The notes under the pieces: generated by a model
The model's database searches: none
The model's input: the letters and a program-made list of their open reading frames with translations, nothing else
What the model was told of the DNA's origin: nothing
Made by a program: the position numbers and the translations under genes
Shown: positions 33,913-43,837 of the stretch, piece after piece
Layout of the letters: each line of letters begins with the position of its first letter
Position numbering within the stretch: position 1 is the stretch's first letter
DNA from: JAFGPL01 sp963781805
Lineage (GTDB): Bacteria > Bacteroidota > Bacteroidia > Bacteroidales > UBA10428
Direction of reading: 5' to 3'
Length of the DNA stretch: 64,000 nucleotides
Assembly (NCBI GenBank): GCA_963781805.1
Contig: CAWAHF010000004.1
Coordinates: 1,860,001-1,924,000 of the forward strand

Positions 33913-35280
33913 ATGAGCACAATGAGAATCAAAAAACGACTAATTCTTACAATTCTATCTGTTATCATTTTAGCATTCAATATAGAAGCACAGAAAAACG
34001 AAGCGAATTTGTCAGATTGCCAAAATGAAATTACTGGCTGGTTAAAAGAATATCATGTACCGGCTTTAGGCATTGGAATTATCAAGGACGGTAAATTAGA
34101 AGATTACGGTGTATTTGGAGAGCAACGCAAAGGGATTACCACTAATGATAGTACTATTTTTACCATTGCTTCTATAACAAAGACCATTACCACAATGGTT
34201 ACCTTAAAATTGATTGATTCCGGACAACTGGATTTGGATGAACCGCTATATAAATATTGGATTGACCCGGACTTAGCAGATGATATCAGGTATAAAAAGA
34301 TATCACCAAGGCTTGTATTAAGCCATCGAACCGGACTGCCTAACTGGCGTAATGATCTTGAGTCAAAAAGACTTAAATTTCTATTTGACCCGGGCGAAAA
34401 ATATTTTTATTCAGGAGAAGGATTTGAATATTTAAAAAAAGCGTTAGAAAGAAAGTTACAAAAGTCGTTGGAACAACTAGCTGACTCTATATTGTTCAAA
34501 CCGCTGGGAATGAGAGATACAAAATTTCGATGGGATAATGAATCAGAAAAATCCAGATTTGCCTATAGACATGATGCTGAAGGTAAAGAATACGAATATC
34601 AGGGATGTACGAAAACCTCTGCAGCAAGCGGATTACTGACGACCATTGAAGACTTTTCAACGTTTGGAATATATGTTATGAATAAGGGGGGACTATCAGA
34701 CAGTTTGTATAATGAAATGATTACTACACAGGTGAATATTAAGAAAAACTTTGATCAGGGGCTTGGATGGCAAATCGTAAGAAACTTACCAAACGATGAA
34801 TATGCGTTGTTTCATGAAGGAGGAGAATGGGGTGTGGTTACTTTGGTAGTTTTATTACCTGAATCAAAGCAAGGCATCATACTATTTACAAATGGAGATA
34901 ATGGAGATGCGATTATAGAGAAGATAATGGGAGAATTTCTTGAAGCAGGAGATACCGTTATGGGAACTTTTAAAAGTAGAACGTTTGATCCTGATAAAAT
35001 TAAAACAGTAAATATATCTGATGATGTTTTATCTGCCTACACAGGTACCTATTTTATTAAATCGTTTCAAATGTATGTACAACTTATTATTGAAGACAGA
35101 CAATTAAAATTAGTTTCACCGTATTCTACCATGACACTGTATGCTGAATCTGAAAAGAAGTTTTTTTTGAAAGATGATGATTTAAAAATAGAATTCGTAA
35201 CGGATGAAAACAAAGATATTTCAGGAATGATGGTTATCTACAAAGGCGGTGAACCGGAATTTGCAAAAAAAATAAAATAA
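33913..35280 (+). CDS. Secreted serine hydrolase (beta-lactamase family)
   Basis: A 455-residue protein with signal peptide (LILTILSVIILAFNIEA). The nucleophile motif is S87-I-T-K90 (SxxK), followed by TITTMVTLKLID and by LSHRTGLPNW, the usual downstream block of class C beta-lactamase-like enzymes; a small beta-rich C-terminal domain follows residue about 360. It is likely an extracytoplasmic peptidase, esterase or amidase. The ABC permease gene starts 45 bases later, so they are probably co-transcribed. Confidence 0.85.
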   Translation: MSTMRIKKRLILTILSVIILAFNIEAQKNEANLSDCQNEITGWLKEYHVPALGIGIIKDGKLEDYGVFGEQRKGITTNDSTIFTIASITKTITTMVTLKLIDSGQLDLDEPLYKYWIDPDLADDIRYKKISPRLVLSHRTGLPNWRNDLESKRLKFLFDPGEKYFYSGEGFEYLKKALERKLQKSLEQLADSILFKPLGMRDTKFRWDNESEKSRFAYRHDAEGKEYEYQGCTKTSAASGLLTTIEDFSTFGIYVMNKGGLSDSLYNEMITTQVNIKKNFDQGLGWQIVRNLPNDEYALFHEGGEWGVVTLVVLLPESKQGIILFTNGDNGDAIIEKIMGEFLEAGDTVMGTFKSRTFDPDKIKTVNISDDVLSAYTGTYFIKSFQMYVQLIIEDRQLKLVSPYSTMTLYAESEKKFFLKDDDLKIEFVTDENKDISGMMVIYKGGEPEFAKKIK

Positions 35281-35325
35281 AGTGTTAAGAGCATCGATTT
35301 ATATACAGAATAAAATTCATTTCAG

Positions 35326-37683
35326 ATGATAAAAAACTACCTTAAAATAATATTCCGTAACATCAGAAGATTTCCGGCTTATTCATTTCTGAACATAACA
35401 GGTCTGGCTATTGGTATGACCTGTACCTTTTTGATACTATTATGGGTTAAAGATGAAATAAGCTATGACAGGTTTTTTAAAAATGCCGATGATTTATATC
35501 GAGTACTTGAAAACCAGTACTATTCCGGAGGCGAAATTTTTCCGGTTGCTGTAACCCCCAGTGGATTGGCTCCTGCCCTGAAGGAAGAGTATCCCGAAAT
35601 TATCAGATCGTCAAGGTACCAGGTAAATTACTGGTTGGTAAAAAAAGGAGACGAAAATATTGTTGAACGAATTAATAATGTAGATCAGGACTTTCTGAAA
35701 ATGTTCAGCATTAAATTCATAAAGGGAGATATAAATACTGCATTGGTTGAACCTCATTCGATTGTCCTGACAAAAGAACTGGCTGAAAAATATTTTGGTG
35801 ATGAAGATCCTATGGGCAAAACGCTTACACTAAATAAAGATGTACTATTCACTGTTACAGGAATTGTTGAAAAATTACCTCACAATAGTCATATAGATTT
35901 TGTGATATTAACGCCCTTTAACTATTTGAAAGAAACAGGAGTAGATTTAAACAACTGGGGAAACAATTCCTATTATACCTATATTCAACTGCAAAAAGGC
36001 ACTGATTATAAAACGATTGACGCAAAGATAAAAGACTTCATTAAAAAATATAATGAAGGTTCGACAACTGAAATTTTTCTTCAAAATGTAAAAGATATTC
36101 ATCTTCATTCTTCAGGAAAATTTGCCGCTGATTTGGGAGGTCATGGAGATATATCTTATGTCAGGATTTTTGGCATTGTTGCTTTATTAATTCTAATCAT
36201 AGCATGTATCAATTTTATGAACCTGTCCACCGCTCAATCTGCCAGAAGAGCCAAAGAGATTGGTATTCGGAAGGTAGCCGGAGCTGGTAAAAGAAAACTC
36301 ATCCTTCAGTTTTTTGGTGAGACTATTTTTATTGCATTCGTAGCTCACATTATTGCAATGATTCTTGTGGAGCTACTTTTGCCCACCTTTAATCATCTTT
36401 CGGGAAAACAGCTTGATATTGATTATGCGAATATTCGATTATACATCTGGCTGATAACATTAATCCTTTTTACAGGTTTGTTAGCCGGCAGTTATCCTGC
36501 CATTTTCCTGTCATCGTTCAAACCAATCAACGTGCTTAAAGGAGTAATTAACAAGAATCCGGGACATAGCGGATTGCGGCGGGTTTTGGTCATTCTTCAG
36601 TTCTCCCTTTCAGTATTCCTGATTATTAGCACCATGATTATTGGGAGTCAGTTGCACTACATCCAGAACATGAAACTTGGTCTGAATAAAGATAACATAG
36701 GATATTTCTATTTCGGACAAAATATCAAACAAAAGCGGCTCACACTGAAAAATGAGTTGATAAAGACTCCAGGTATCGTAAGCGTTTCCATATCCAATCA
36801 ACTTCCGACATACATTGTCAATTCCAGCGATGGCTGGAGCTGGGAAGGTAAAAATCCCGATGATGACATTTTATTTCATATGGTAAGTGTAGATGAAGAT
36901 TATGCAAAAACATTTAAACTTGAGATGAAGGAGGGTCGTTTTTTTTCTTCTGAGTATTCTGCTGACTCCATAGCCACTGTTATAAATGAAAAAGCAGCAG
37001 AAATTATGGGTTTTAAGGAACCTGTCGGTAAAGTACTTACCATATGGCAATATAAATTAAAGATAATCGGTGTAGTAAAGAACTTTCATTTCAAATCGGC
37101 ACATAACAAAATTGAGCCATTGGTCATGTTTATGAATCCGGATAATTATAATGTTTGTTTTGTCCGTCTGAATCCTGATAATGTAACAAAAACAGTTGAT
37201 TATATTAAAAAAACAGTTAAAATGTTGGATCAGGATTCGCCAGTATATTTTAATTTCCTTGAAAAGGATTATGATAACCTTTATCGGGCTGAAAGACGGA
37301 TGGATAAAATATTCAGTTATTTTTCGTTGCTAGCCATTATTATTTCCTGTCTGGGTCTCATCGGACTATCTTCCTTTATCATCGAACGACGCACAAAGGA
37401 GGTGGGAGTGAGAAAGACAAACGGGGCTAAATCGGTTGAAATTTTTGCTTTACTATCCAGGGAATTTATATTTTGGGTGATATTGTCCATTTTAATCGCC
37501 AGTCCTGTTGCATGGTACGCCATGAACAGATGGCTGCAAAACTATGCCTATCATACACAAATCAGCTGGTGGATATTTTGCATAGCTGGAGCGGCGGCTT
37601 TGATCATAGCACTTCTTACTGTGGGCTGGCAAAGCTTCAGGTCAGCAAACAAAAATCCGATTGAAGCTCTCCGGTATGAATAA
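35326..37683 (+). CDS. MacB-like ABC transporter permease (FtsX/MacB_PCD)
   Basis: A 785-residue protein with a duplicated MacB_PCD-FtsX organisation: transmembrane helix at about 20-42, a large periplasmic domain, three helices around 285-400 (CINFMNLSTAQSARRAKEIGIRKVAGA is the conserved coupling helix), then again a helix near 430, a second periplasmic domain and three C-terminal helices (SSFIIERRTKEVGVRKTNGA). Such permeases power efflux or lipoprotein-like substrate release with a separate ATPase, which is not encoded here. The genomic link with a sigma-54 activator pair is common in Bacteroidota. Confidence 0.92.
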   Translation: MIKNYLKIIFRNIRRFPAYSFLNITGLAIGMTCTFLILLWVKDEISYDRFFKNADDLYRVLENQYYSGGEIFPVAVTPSGLAPALKEEYPEIIRSSRYQVNYWLVKKGDENIVERINNVDQDFLKMFSIKFIKGDINTALVEPHSIVLTKELAEKYFGDEDPMGKTLTLNKDVLFTVTGIVEKLPHNSHIDFVILTPFNYLKETGVDLNNWGNNSYYTYIQLQKGTDYKTIDAKIKDFIKKYNEGSTTEIFLQNVKDIHLHSSGKFAADLGGHGDISYVRIFGIVALLILIIACINFMNLSTAQSARRAKEIGIRKVAGAGKRKLILQFFGETIFIAFVAHIIAMILVELLLPTFNHLSGKQLDIDYANIRLYIWLITLILFTGLLAGSYPAIFLSSFKPINVLKGVINKNPGHSGLRRVLVILQFSLSVFLIISTMIIGSQLHYIQNMKLGLNKDNIGYFYFGQNIKQKRLTLKNELIKTPGIVSVSISNQLPTYIVNSSDGWSWEGKNPDDDILFHMVSVDEDYAKTFKLEMKEGRFFSSEYSADSIATVINEKAAEIMGFKEPVGKVLTIWQYKLKIIGVVKNFHFKSAHNKIEPLVMFMNPDNYNVCFVRLNPDNVTKTVDYIKKTVKMLDQDSPVYFNFLEKDYDNLYRAERRMDKIFSYFSLLAIIISCLGLIGLSSFIIERRTKEVGVRKTNGAKSVEIFALLSREFIFWVILSILIASPVAWYAMNRWLQNYAYHTQISWWIFCIAGAAALIIALLTVGWQSFRSANKNPIEALRYE

Positions 37684-37698
37684 TATGAGCTTAGAAAA

Positions 37699-39222
37699 TT
37701 AGTGTGTTTTTGTAAGTTTTATAACATTCAAAACTGAGTTGTTCAATGCAATATTCACGAAATAAATGCCTCTTTGGACATCTGACAGATCAATACTGAT
37801 TTTTTGCATACCGGGCTGAAGATTTTGATCTGACAAAAGTTTAATAAACCTGCCTGAGATATCATACAAGCCGACTTTGCAATCTCCGCCTGCAGCAAGT
37901 GTAAATTCCAGATATCCCTTATCACCTATCGGGTTGGGATAGCAACGAATGTTTTCACTAAGCGGATTTTGAATTACTCCAGTATATGATGATTCAAAAC
38001 AACCCAAATCAGGAGCAGTTCCGTTGTACGGCAATCCTACATCAACACCGGCATCAATCAAATCGCTTCCTGCAGCAAGATGCATGTAAGTAATTACAGG
38101 CAAGCTTCCATCGGCATTTCTGGGTCCATAAGCTGCATTGTCGTCAATACTTACAAAATCCTCTGTAGTTACTTCAAACGGACTTAACCAGCTGTTTGTT
38201 TCCTGCTCGGCAAATGCTCCAATCTCTGCAGTCTTTCCTAAATCGACACAATTTTTTACGATAAGAACCTTGCCGGCTGCCAGCGCTTGCGTAATTCTGA
38301 AATCAGCAACAAGATTATTATGACCCGTACAATTGTACAAAATCATCGATCCCATATTGTTGTTCTGATCGAATCCCTTCACCTTATTTTTAAAGGAAAG
38401 ACAATTTTTCAGGGTATAATTGTGTTTCAGGGTTTTGTCATCGCTGCCACCCATTTTAAAACCATTCCCGTTGGCTTGTGCACCCGGGTCTGTTCCGTCT
38501 TCAAGATACCCGTTCTCAAAAGCCCAGCAGTTTTCTGCCATTGTATTCACATCATCAGTTCCTCTTAGGTATCCATCCCACCCGTCATCACAGTTCTTCC
38601 AGGCTCTGCAGCCATAAAAATAGTTACCGCTTCCTACATCCATCTTAGCCGCAAAACCATCTGCATCTCCATAATCAGGTGGATCGGCGTTGAAATAGGA
38701 ATCACAGTTTAAAATAGAATTGTTGGACGCTCCTTTATCAATCTGCACACCTGAATCCCTGTTCCGGTAAAAAGCACAGTTTTCAATAACATTGTTACTG
38801 CCGCCTTCTATCTTCAATCCGTTGTCGCCAGCACCTGTTATATCAAATCCTTTAATATGCCAATAGTTTCCGGTCAATTTTATTCCCCGGTTGCTTCCAC
38901 CTAAAGCTTCTCCCGAAAAATCAAGAATGGCTCTTTCTCCCGGATAGGCTAAAAGAGATATCATTGCATCACTTGTTCCACTTTTAGAAATAGTTATTGT
39001 CGTAGTCAAATGATAGGTGCCTCCCCGAACATAAATGGTTTCACCCTCCTGAACCAGGCTTATTGCCTTCTCAATTGTACCAAATGGTTTGGCTTCTGTC
39101 CCTGTATTGTCATCATTCCCATCTGCAGCCACATAGTATGGCTGACTGTATGAGTAAACCGAAATAGTTAACAAACCAATAATAATCCATATCGAAAGTG
39201 TGTAGAATTTTTTCATCATCAA
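37699..39222 (-). CDS. PL9-like polysaccharide lyase with T9SS sorting domain
   Basis: A 507-residue secreted right-handed beta-helix protein. The signal peptide includes IWIIIGLLTISVYSYS; the start may be Met1, Met2 or Met3. DADGFAAK (Asp186, Asp188, Lys193) followed by NCDDGWDGYL carries the calcium-binding Asp residues and the catalytic Lys pattern of family PL9 pectate lyases. From about residue 420 a T9SS type A domain (CYPNPIGDKGYLEF, ending SVLNVIKLTKTH) targets it to the surface. It likely cuts pectate or a related uronan by beta-elimination. Part of the pectin-use region. Confidence 0.85.
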   Translation of the reverse strand: MMMKKFYTLSIWIIIGLLTISVYSYSQPYYVAADGNDDNTGTEAKPFGTIEKAISLVQEGETIYVRGGTYHLTTTITISKSGTSDAMISLLAYPGERAILDFSGEALGGSNRGIKLTGNYWHIKGFDITGAGDNGLKIEGGSNNVIENCAFYRNRDSGVQIDKGASNNSILNCDSYFNADPPDYGDADGFAAKMDVGSGNYFYGCRAWKNCDDGWDGYLRGTDDVNTMAENCWAFENGYLEDGTDPGAQANGNGFKMGGSDDKTLKHNYTLKNCLSFKNKVKGFDQNNNMGSMILYNCTGHNNLVADFRITQALAAGKVLIVKNCVDLGKTAEIGAFAEQETNSWLSPFEVTTEDFVSIDDNAAYGPRNADGSLPVITYMHLAAGSDLIDAGVDVGLPYNGTAPDLGCFESSYTGVIQNPLSENIRCYPNPIGDKGYLEFTLAAGGDCKVGLYDISGRFIKLLSDQNLQPGMQKISIDLSDVQRGIYFVNIALNNSVLNVIKLTKTH

Positions 39223-39329
39223 CTAATTTAATTGTTAATCCAACTATTCCATAAACTACAAATATACTTGTGAACCTTCATTATATAAACCCTAAATATC
39301 ATGTTTGTTCAAATAAATCATATAATATG

Positions 39330-39487
39330 CTAGTGTCATGTCAATCGTATTATGTCATATAGTCACCCTGAACTCCCGCCTGGCTGGCCTCGACGGACAG
39401 GTGATTCAGGGTCTTTGGAAGATAAAAGAGATTCCGAATCAAGTTCGGAATGACTTAACCGTTTTTTAATACTTGACATGACACTAG
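39330..39487. repeat. MITE-like element with 15-bp perfect terminal inverted repeats
   Basis: CTAGTGTCATGTCAA (39330-39344) and TTGACATGACACTAG (39473-39487) are exact inverses, bounding 158 bases without a gene. Inside are two further stems: ACCCTGAA/TTCAGGGT (39365-39372 and 39405-39412) and ATTCCGAA/TTCGGAAT (39431-39438 and 39444-39451). This type of small folded element is common in Bacteroidota intergenic DNA. No target-site duplication is evident. It fills most of the gap between the PL9-like gene and rlmD. Confidence 0.7.
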
Positions 39488-39592
39488 TTTAGCCCATATA
39501 CAAATGAGACTTTTCCTTTATATTTCCAATACCCAATTCCTGAATTCAGAACTAAAATCAATTTCCTATCTTTGCGCTCATAAAAAATCTGG

Positions 39593-40999
39593 ATGAGCAG
39601 GAGAAAAAAATATCCGCGTATTGAAAAACTTGAAATAGTTGATGTCGCTGCCGAGGGTAAATCAATTGGTAAATATGAAGGGAAGATTGTGTTTGTACCT
39701 CAAGTTATTCCGGGGGATATTGTTGATGTTCAGGTAAAGCGCAAACGAAAAAACTTTATGGAAGGATTTGTGGTGAACTATCATAAATATTCCGATACCA
39801 GGATTGAACCTTTTTGCGAACATTTTGGTGTTTGTGGCGGATGTAAATGGCAGCATCTGCCCTACTCCGAACAACTCAAATACAAACAAAAGCAGGTTGT
39901 TGACAGCCTTGAACGTATTGGTAAAGTGGAGGTTCATCAAATTTTACCCATCATTCCGTCAGACAAACAGGTTTTTTACAGAAACAAACTTGAATATACC
40001 TTTTCAGAAAATCGATGGCTTACAGATGAAGAAGTAAAAAGCAATCAGGAAATAACGGAGAAAAAAGCATTGGGGTTTCATATTCCAGGCCGCTTCGATC
40101 GGGTACTGGACATCAAACATTGTTATCTTCAGGAGGAGCCATCCAATGCAATACGTTTAGCCATAAAGGATTTTGCCTTAAAAAATAATTTAAGGTTTTT
40201 TGATCATATAAAACAACAGGGATTCCTTCGTACCTTAATTATAAGAAATACAACCGGCGGTGAGTTGATGGTGATATTGTCATTTTTTGAAGACAGAACC
40301 GACGAGATTAATTCGTTGATGAGCTATGTTTCCAACGAATTTCCACAGATAACTTCGTTGATGTATGCGATCAATCCGAAAGGCAACGATACCTTAAATG
40401 ACATTGACATAAACCTTTTTAGCGGAAGGGAATATATCCTTGAAAAATTCGAAAACCTTTCCTTTAAGATCGGGCCGAAATCATTTTTTCAAACCAATAC
40501 ATTACAGGCATTAAAATTGTACAACATTGCAAGAGATTTTGCCGGATTGACAGGTAATGAGACTGTGTATGATCTTTACACCGGAACGGGAACCATTGCC
40601 CTGTTTATTGCAGGTAATTGCAAAAAAGTAATCGGAATAGAAAATATACCTGAAGCAATTGAAGATGCGGCAAGTAATGCCAGAGATAATAATATAAATA
40701 ATGTTTCCTTTTTTGCTGGTGACATAAAAGATGTTTTGAATTCCGGTTTTATCCTTGAGCATGGTAAACCGGATGTTATGATTATCGATCCCCCACGTGC
40801 AGGGATGCATCCTGAGGTAGTAGAAAAGATTTTAAAAATATTACCTGAAAGAATCGTATATGTCAGCTGCAATCCTGCTACCCAGGCGCGCGATATTCAA
40901 CTTATGTCAGGTAACTATGAACTCAAAAAGACACAGCCGGTAGATATGTTTCCGCATACACATCATGTGGAAAATGTGGCGATAATAGTGAGAATGTAA
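39593..40999 (+). CDS. rlmD: 23S rRNA (uracil-C5)-methyltransferase RlmD
   Basis: A 468-residue RNA methyltransferase. An N-terminal TRAM domain (VAAEGKSIGKYEGKIVFVPQ) is followed by the iron-sulfur cysteines Cys75, Cys81, Cys84 (CEHFGVCGGC) and Cys177. The SAM-binding motif is DLYTGTGTIALF, and the catalytic regions are DPPRAGMHPEVVEKIL and VSCNPATQARD with the catalytic Cys. The enzyme methylates U1939 of 23S rRNA using SAM. It is a housekeeping gene between two parts of the carbohydrate region. Bacteroidota members often have one such gene; RlmC/RlmD assignment cannot be separated by sequence alone. Confidence 0.88.
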   Translation: MSRRKKYPRIEKLEIVDVAAEGKSIGKYEGKIVFVPQVIPGDIVDVQVKRKRKNFMEGFVVNYHKYSDTRIEPFCEHFGVCGGCKWQHLPYSEQLKYKQKQVVDSLERIGKVEVHQILPIIPSDKQVFYRNKLEYTFSENRWLTDEEVKSNQEITEKKALGFHIPGRFDRVLDIKHCYLQEEPSNAIRLAIKDFALKNNLRFFDHIKQQGFLRTLIIRNTTGGELMVILSFFEDRTDEINSLMSYVSNEFPQITSLMYAINPKGNDTLNDIDINLFSGREYILEKFENLSFKIGPKSFFQTNTLQALKLYNIARDFAGLTGNETVYDLYTGTGTIALFIAGNCKKVIGIENIPEAIEDAASNARDNNINNVSFFAGDIKDVLNSGFILEHGKPDVMIIDPPRAGMHPEVVEKILKILPERIVYVSCNPATQARDIQLMSGNYELKKTQPVDMFPHTHHVENVAIIVRM

Positions 41000-41157
41000 A
41001 ATATTAGCTTTTTTATTCTTTTAACTAACTCGTTTTGAAATCAATTATAAAAGACACGTCTACACCCCATCAGCATGTCAACGAGAAATTTTAAAAGTCT
41101 AAAAATCAATTTCAAATATGACTAATTTTATCTGCTATGGTTAATCAAGGGTATGAA

Positions 41158-41243
41158 CTCCAGAGCAGCGTCTCCGCTGAAAGCCGTCGTCCAAAGCCTA
41201 TGGCTTTGGACGAGTAGCTATAGCGCTCGCGGAAGCTCTGGAC
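41158..41243. repeat. Nested inverted-repeat structure in the gap 41000-41530
   Basis: CCAGAGC (41160-41166) pairs with GCTCTGG (41235-41241), TCCGC with GCGGA, and a central perfect hairpin CGTCCAAAGCC (41188-41198) / GGCTTTGGACG (41202-41212) with loop TAT. This multi-arm fold is GC-richer than its surroundings and looks like a small mobile or structured element, not a gene. The rest of the gap shows only the terminator at 41472-41503. Confidence 0.5.
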
Positions 41244-41471
41244 TCGAAGACGCAACAAACTGCGGGCAATAGAACCCAAAGATTCCGATTTGTAACGCTA
41301 TCGGATTCCCCACCTGTCCGGTCAACAGGAATTCGACTCAATAATTTTTATTCGTTTTTAACTCTAAAAATTATAGTCTCACTTATTTAAGACATTAATA
41401 TTTGAAATCAGGGGCTTTTTATCCGATTGAATATTATTAAACCCATTTTCTGATTTAATACTTTCTCCAAC

Positions 41472-41503
41472 AAAAAAAGCTGGCCATTACATAATGGACA
41501 GCC
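41472..41503 (-). terminator. Terminator of the duplicated-domain T9SS protein gene
   Basis: GCTGGCCATTA and TAATGGACAGC form a stem with one mismatch and a two-base loop; on the minus strand it is followed by a run of T (41472-41478). It lies 28 bases after the stop codon of the 41531-43837 gene. Confidence 0.75.
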
Positions 41504-41530
41504 TTATCAAACCAAATTCAAAAAAATATG

Positions 41531-43837
41531 CTATTTTTTAATTAATTTTCTCGTTGCTGAATATTCTCCAGCCTGGATTTTAATTAAATAAACACCATTG
41601 CTTAAGTTACTTGTATTGAATTGGAATGAATGAAAATCAATATTTAACTTGTCGTATGATATTTCATTCACCAGGCGTCCTGCAATATCCACCATTGATA
41701 TTCTTACTGGTCCGGCAACAGGCATAGATAATGAGATTATTAAATTCTCATTAAATGGATTGGGAGCAATATTAACATCCAAGTTATAAGTTAGGGTTGA
41801 TACCCCTGTTGGTACAAGCACAAAATTTACTAAATATATAATTTGAGTAACGCCATCCTCGGCAGTTACTGTTATAGTTGTTGTACCAGGTAAGGTATCA
41901 GTCTTAGCTATCTTAACCTTTGCATTTACATCACTGGCTGTTACTAAAACTTTTGGTACCTCAACGGTACCTTCCGCCAATGTATCGGAATATTCCAATA
42001 TAACAGGATCGAAGGCGGATATAGCTACACTGTCAACTAAAATTTCACTTAAAGTAGCATCTGTTGACGGGAAATAAATCTGGTATATTTTTGGAGTACT
42101 TCCGACAACAGTAATGGTTGTCGTGCCAGGAACTTTTGAAGCCGGATAAATAACGACTACTGCATTGGCATCGGTGGCAGAAGCAGTAACTTCAGGTACT
42201 GTATCAGAGTTGAATGTGTACGATGTAAGCAGCTCGCTAAATCCATCAACCGATACACCATTGATCATTAAGTCACTAAGTGTATTTTCTGCATCTTGTT
42301 TGGTTGATTCCGACATCAATTTCTTCAATTCGTTGATGTATATTTTTTCACCATCAGCTGTCATTTGATGGTTGTCAAGGCCGGCATCATTTGCTTCACC
42401 TTTAGTCATCCATGTCCAATCACTGTTTGGTGTAAATCCGGATTCAGGATATGATTCTGTACCTTTTGCCAAACGAGCAATACCTACATAGCCTGGAGTT
42501 TTACCAACTGAATCGCAAGAAGCAACTAGTTTCCAACCTGTTGTAGTTTCTAAGCTGTCTGGTCCATAGTTCAAAACTGCTGTATTATCTATATAAAACA
42601 GTACAGTACTATCAGCTTCTAATGTTACGCCTTCTGTAATAGTATCTGTAGGATCAACAAATTTTAGTGCAACAAGTGTATCCAAAGAAGCTAATGAGGT
42701 AGTTGGAAAGAGAGCTAATCTGCTTGATCTCATAACATGTTTACTGTTGATCATTACTGGTGTAGGAACTGCTTCCCAATTTGCTTTTGAAGCGCCATCA
42801 AAGTTCCCTGAACTGGTTGCTCTACTTAAAATTACAAGTTCTGAAGAAACTATTTGTTTGTAAATAGCTGCTGTTGCAGGATCAGTAAGATTGTCAATAT
42901 TAACGTCAGGAATAATTACAAGCTCTGTAGAATCGTTTTCAAAGTTCTCTTTTAAAACTTTAATTGTAACACTGTCATATGCAGCACCATCAGCAGCAAT
43001 GCTGGCAGCATTTGTCATAAATGTAATGCTCTTCTTTTTACTGTTTGCAATCATTCTCTTTATTTCGTTCAAATAAATCTGTTTTCCTGCATCAGTCATT
43101 TCAAAGTTACTGAGTCCAGCGTCATTGGCTTCACCTTTGGTCATCCATGTCCAGTCACTACTTGGAGTAAAACCAGATTCAGGATAAGATTCCACGCCTT
43201 TTGGCAAACGAGCAATAGCAATGTAATTGGATGCTTTACCAATGGAGTCGCAGGTAGCTACAAGTTCCCAACCTGTTGTTGCTTCCAGACTATCTGCTCC
43301 ATAATCCAATAGTGCAGTGGCATCAATATAATAAAGCACCGAACTGTCAGCTTCTAGTGTAACACCACTTAAAATGGAGTCTCCAGGATTAACAAATTTT
43401 GCTACTACATTTGTATCCAAAGTAACCATAGAGGTGGTTGGTAATAGAGCTAGCCTGCTAGATCGCATACTGTGCTTACTACTGATTAATACAGGGGTAG
43501 TTACTTCTGCCCAATTGAGTTTTGAATTACCATCGTAATTGCCCGAACTGGTTGCCCTGCTTTGAATAACCAAATCAGCATCCAATAGCCTTTTATAGTA
43601 TGCAGCACTTGCAGAATCACTAAGATCATCAATATTCTGATCCGTTAGTGTATCTACTACATAACCTGCATCCCACAGAGCCTGAATGGTAGAACTGTCA
43701 TAATCAGCTCCCATCGAAGCAACACTAGCTGCATTAGTTACAAAAGCAATTTTATTTTGCCCAAACACTTCATTCCCTGCAATTAGAATGAAAGAAAAAA
43801 TAATTAAACATAATTTTAAAGTAGTCGTTTTTTTCAT
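41531..43837 (-). CDS. Large secreted protein with duplicated unknown domain, cadherin-like sandwich and T9SS domain
   Basis: A 768-residue secreted protein when started at MKKTTTLKLCLIIFSF (the ATG at 43837; an upstream ATG adds 8 residues). Two copies of a domain of about 230 residues follow each other (NKIAFVTNAASVASMGADYD ... and KKSITFMTNAASIAADGAAYD ...), sharing RATSSGN-DG, MRSSRLAL-PTTS and PESGFTP-SDWTWMTKGEAND. Next are two cadherin-like beta-sandwich modules (TTTITV-G and TTTITVTAEDGVT), then a T9SS type A domain (IAPNPFNENLIISLS, ending YSATRKLIKK). Function unknown; the repeated domain may bind polysaccharide or be enzymatic. Confidence 0.75.
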   Translation of the reverse strand: MKKTTTLKLCLIIFSFILIAGNEVFGQNKIAFVTNAASVASMGADYDSSTIQALWDAGYVVDTLTDQNIDDLSDSASAAYYKRLLDADLVIQSRATSSGNYDGNSKLNWAEVTTPVLISSKHSMRSSRLALLPTTSMVTLDTNVVAKFVNPGDSILSGVTLEADSSVLYYIDATALLDYGADSLEATTGWELVATCDSIGKASNYIAIARLPKGVESYPESGFTPSSDWTWMTKGEANDAGLSNFEMTDAGKQIYLNEIKRMIANSKKKSITFMTNAASIAADGAAYDSVTIKVLKENFENDSTELVIIPDVNIDNLTDPATAAIYKQIVSSELVILSRATSSGNFDGASKANWEAVPTPVMINSKHVMRSSRLALFPTTSLASLDTLVALKFVDPTDTITEGVTLEADSTVLFYIDNTAVLNYGPDSLETTTGWKLVASCDSVGKTPGYVGIARLAKGTESYPESGFTPNSDWTWMTKGEANDAGLDNHQMTADGEKIYINELKKLMSESTKQDAENTLSDLMINGVSVDGFSELLTSYTFNSDTVPEVTASATDANAVVVIYPASKVPGTTTITVVGSTPKIYQIYFPSTDATLSEILVDSVAISAFDPVILEYSDTLAEGTVEVPKVLVTASDVNAKVKIAKTDTLPGTTTITVTAEDGVTQIIYLVNFVLVPTGVSTLTYNLDVNIAPNPFNENLIISLSMPVAGPVRISMVDIAGRLVNEISYDKLNIDFHSFQFNTSNLSNGVYLIKIQAGEYSATRKLIKK

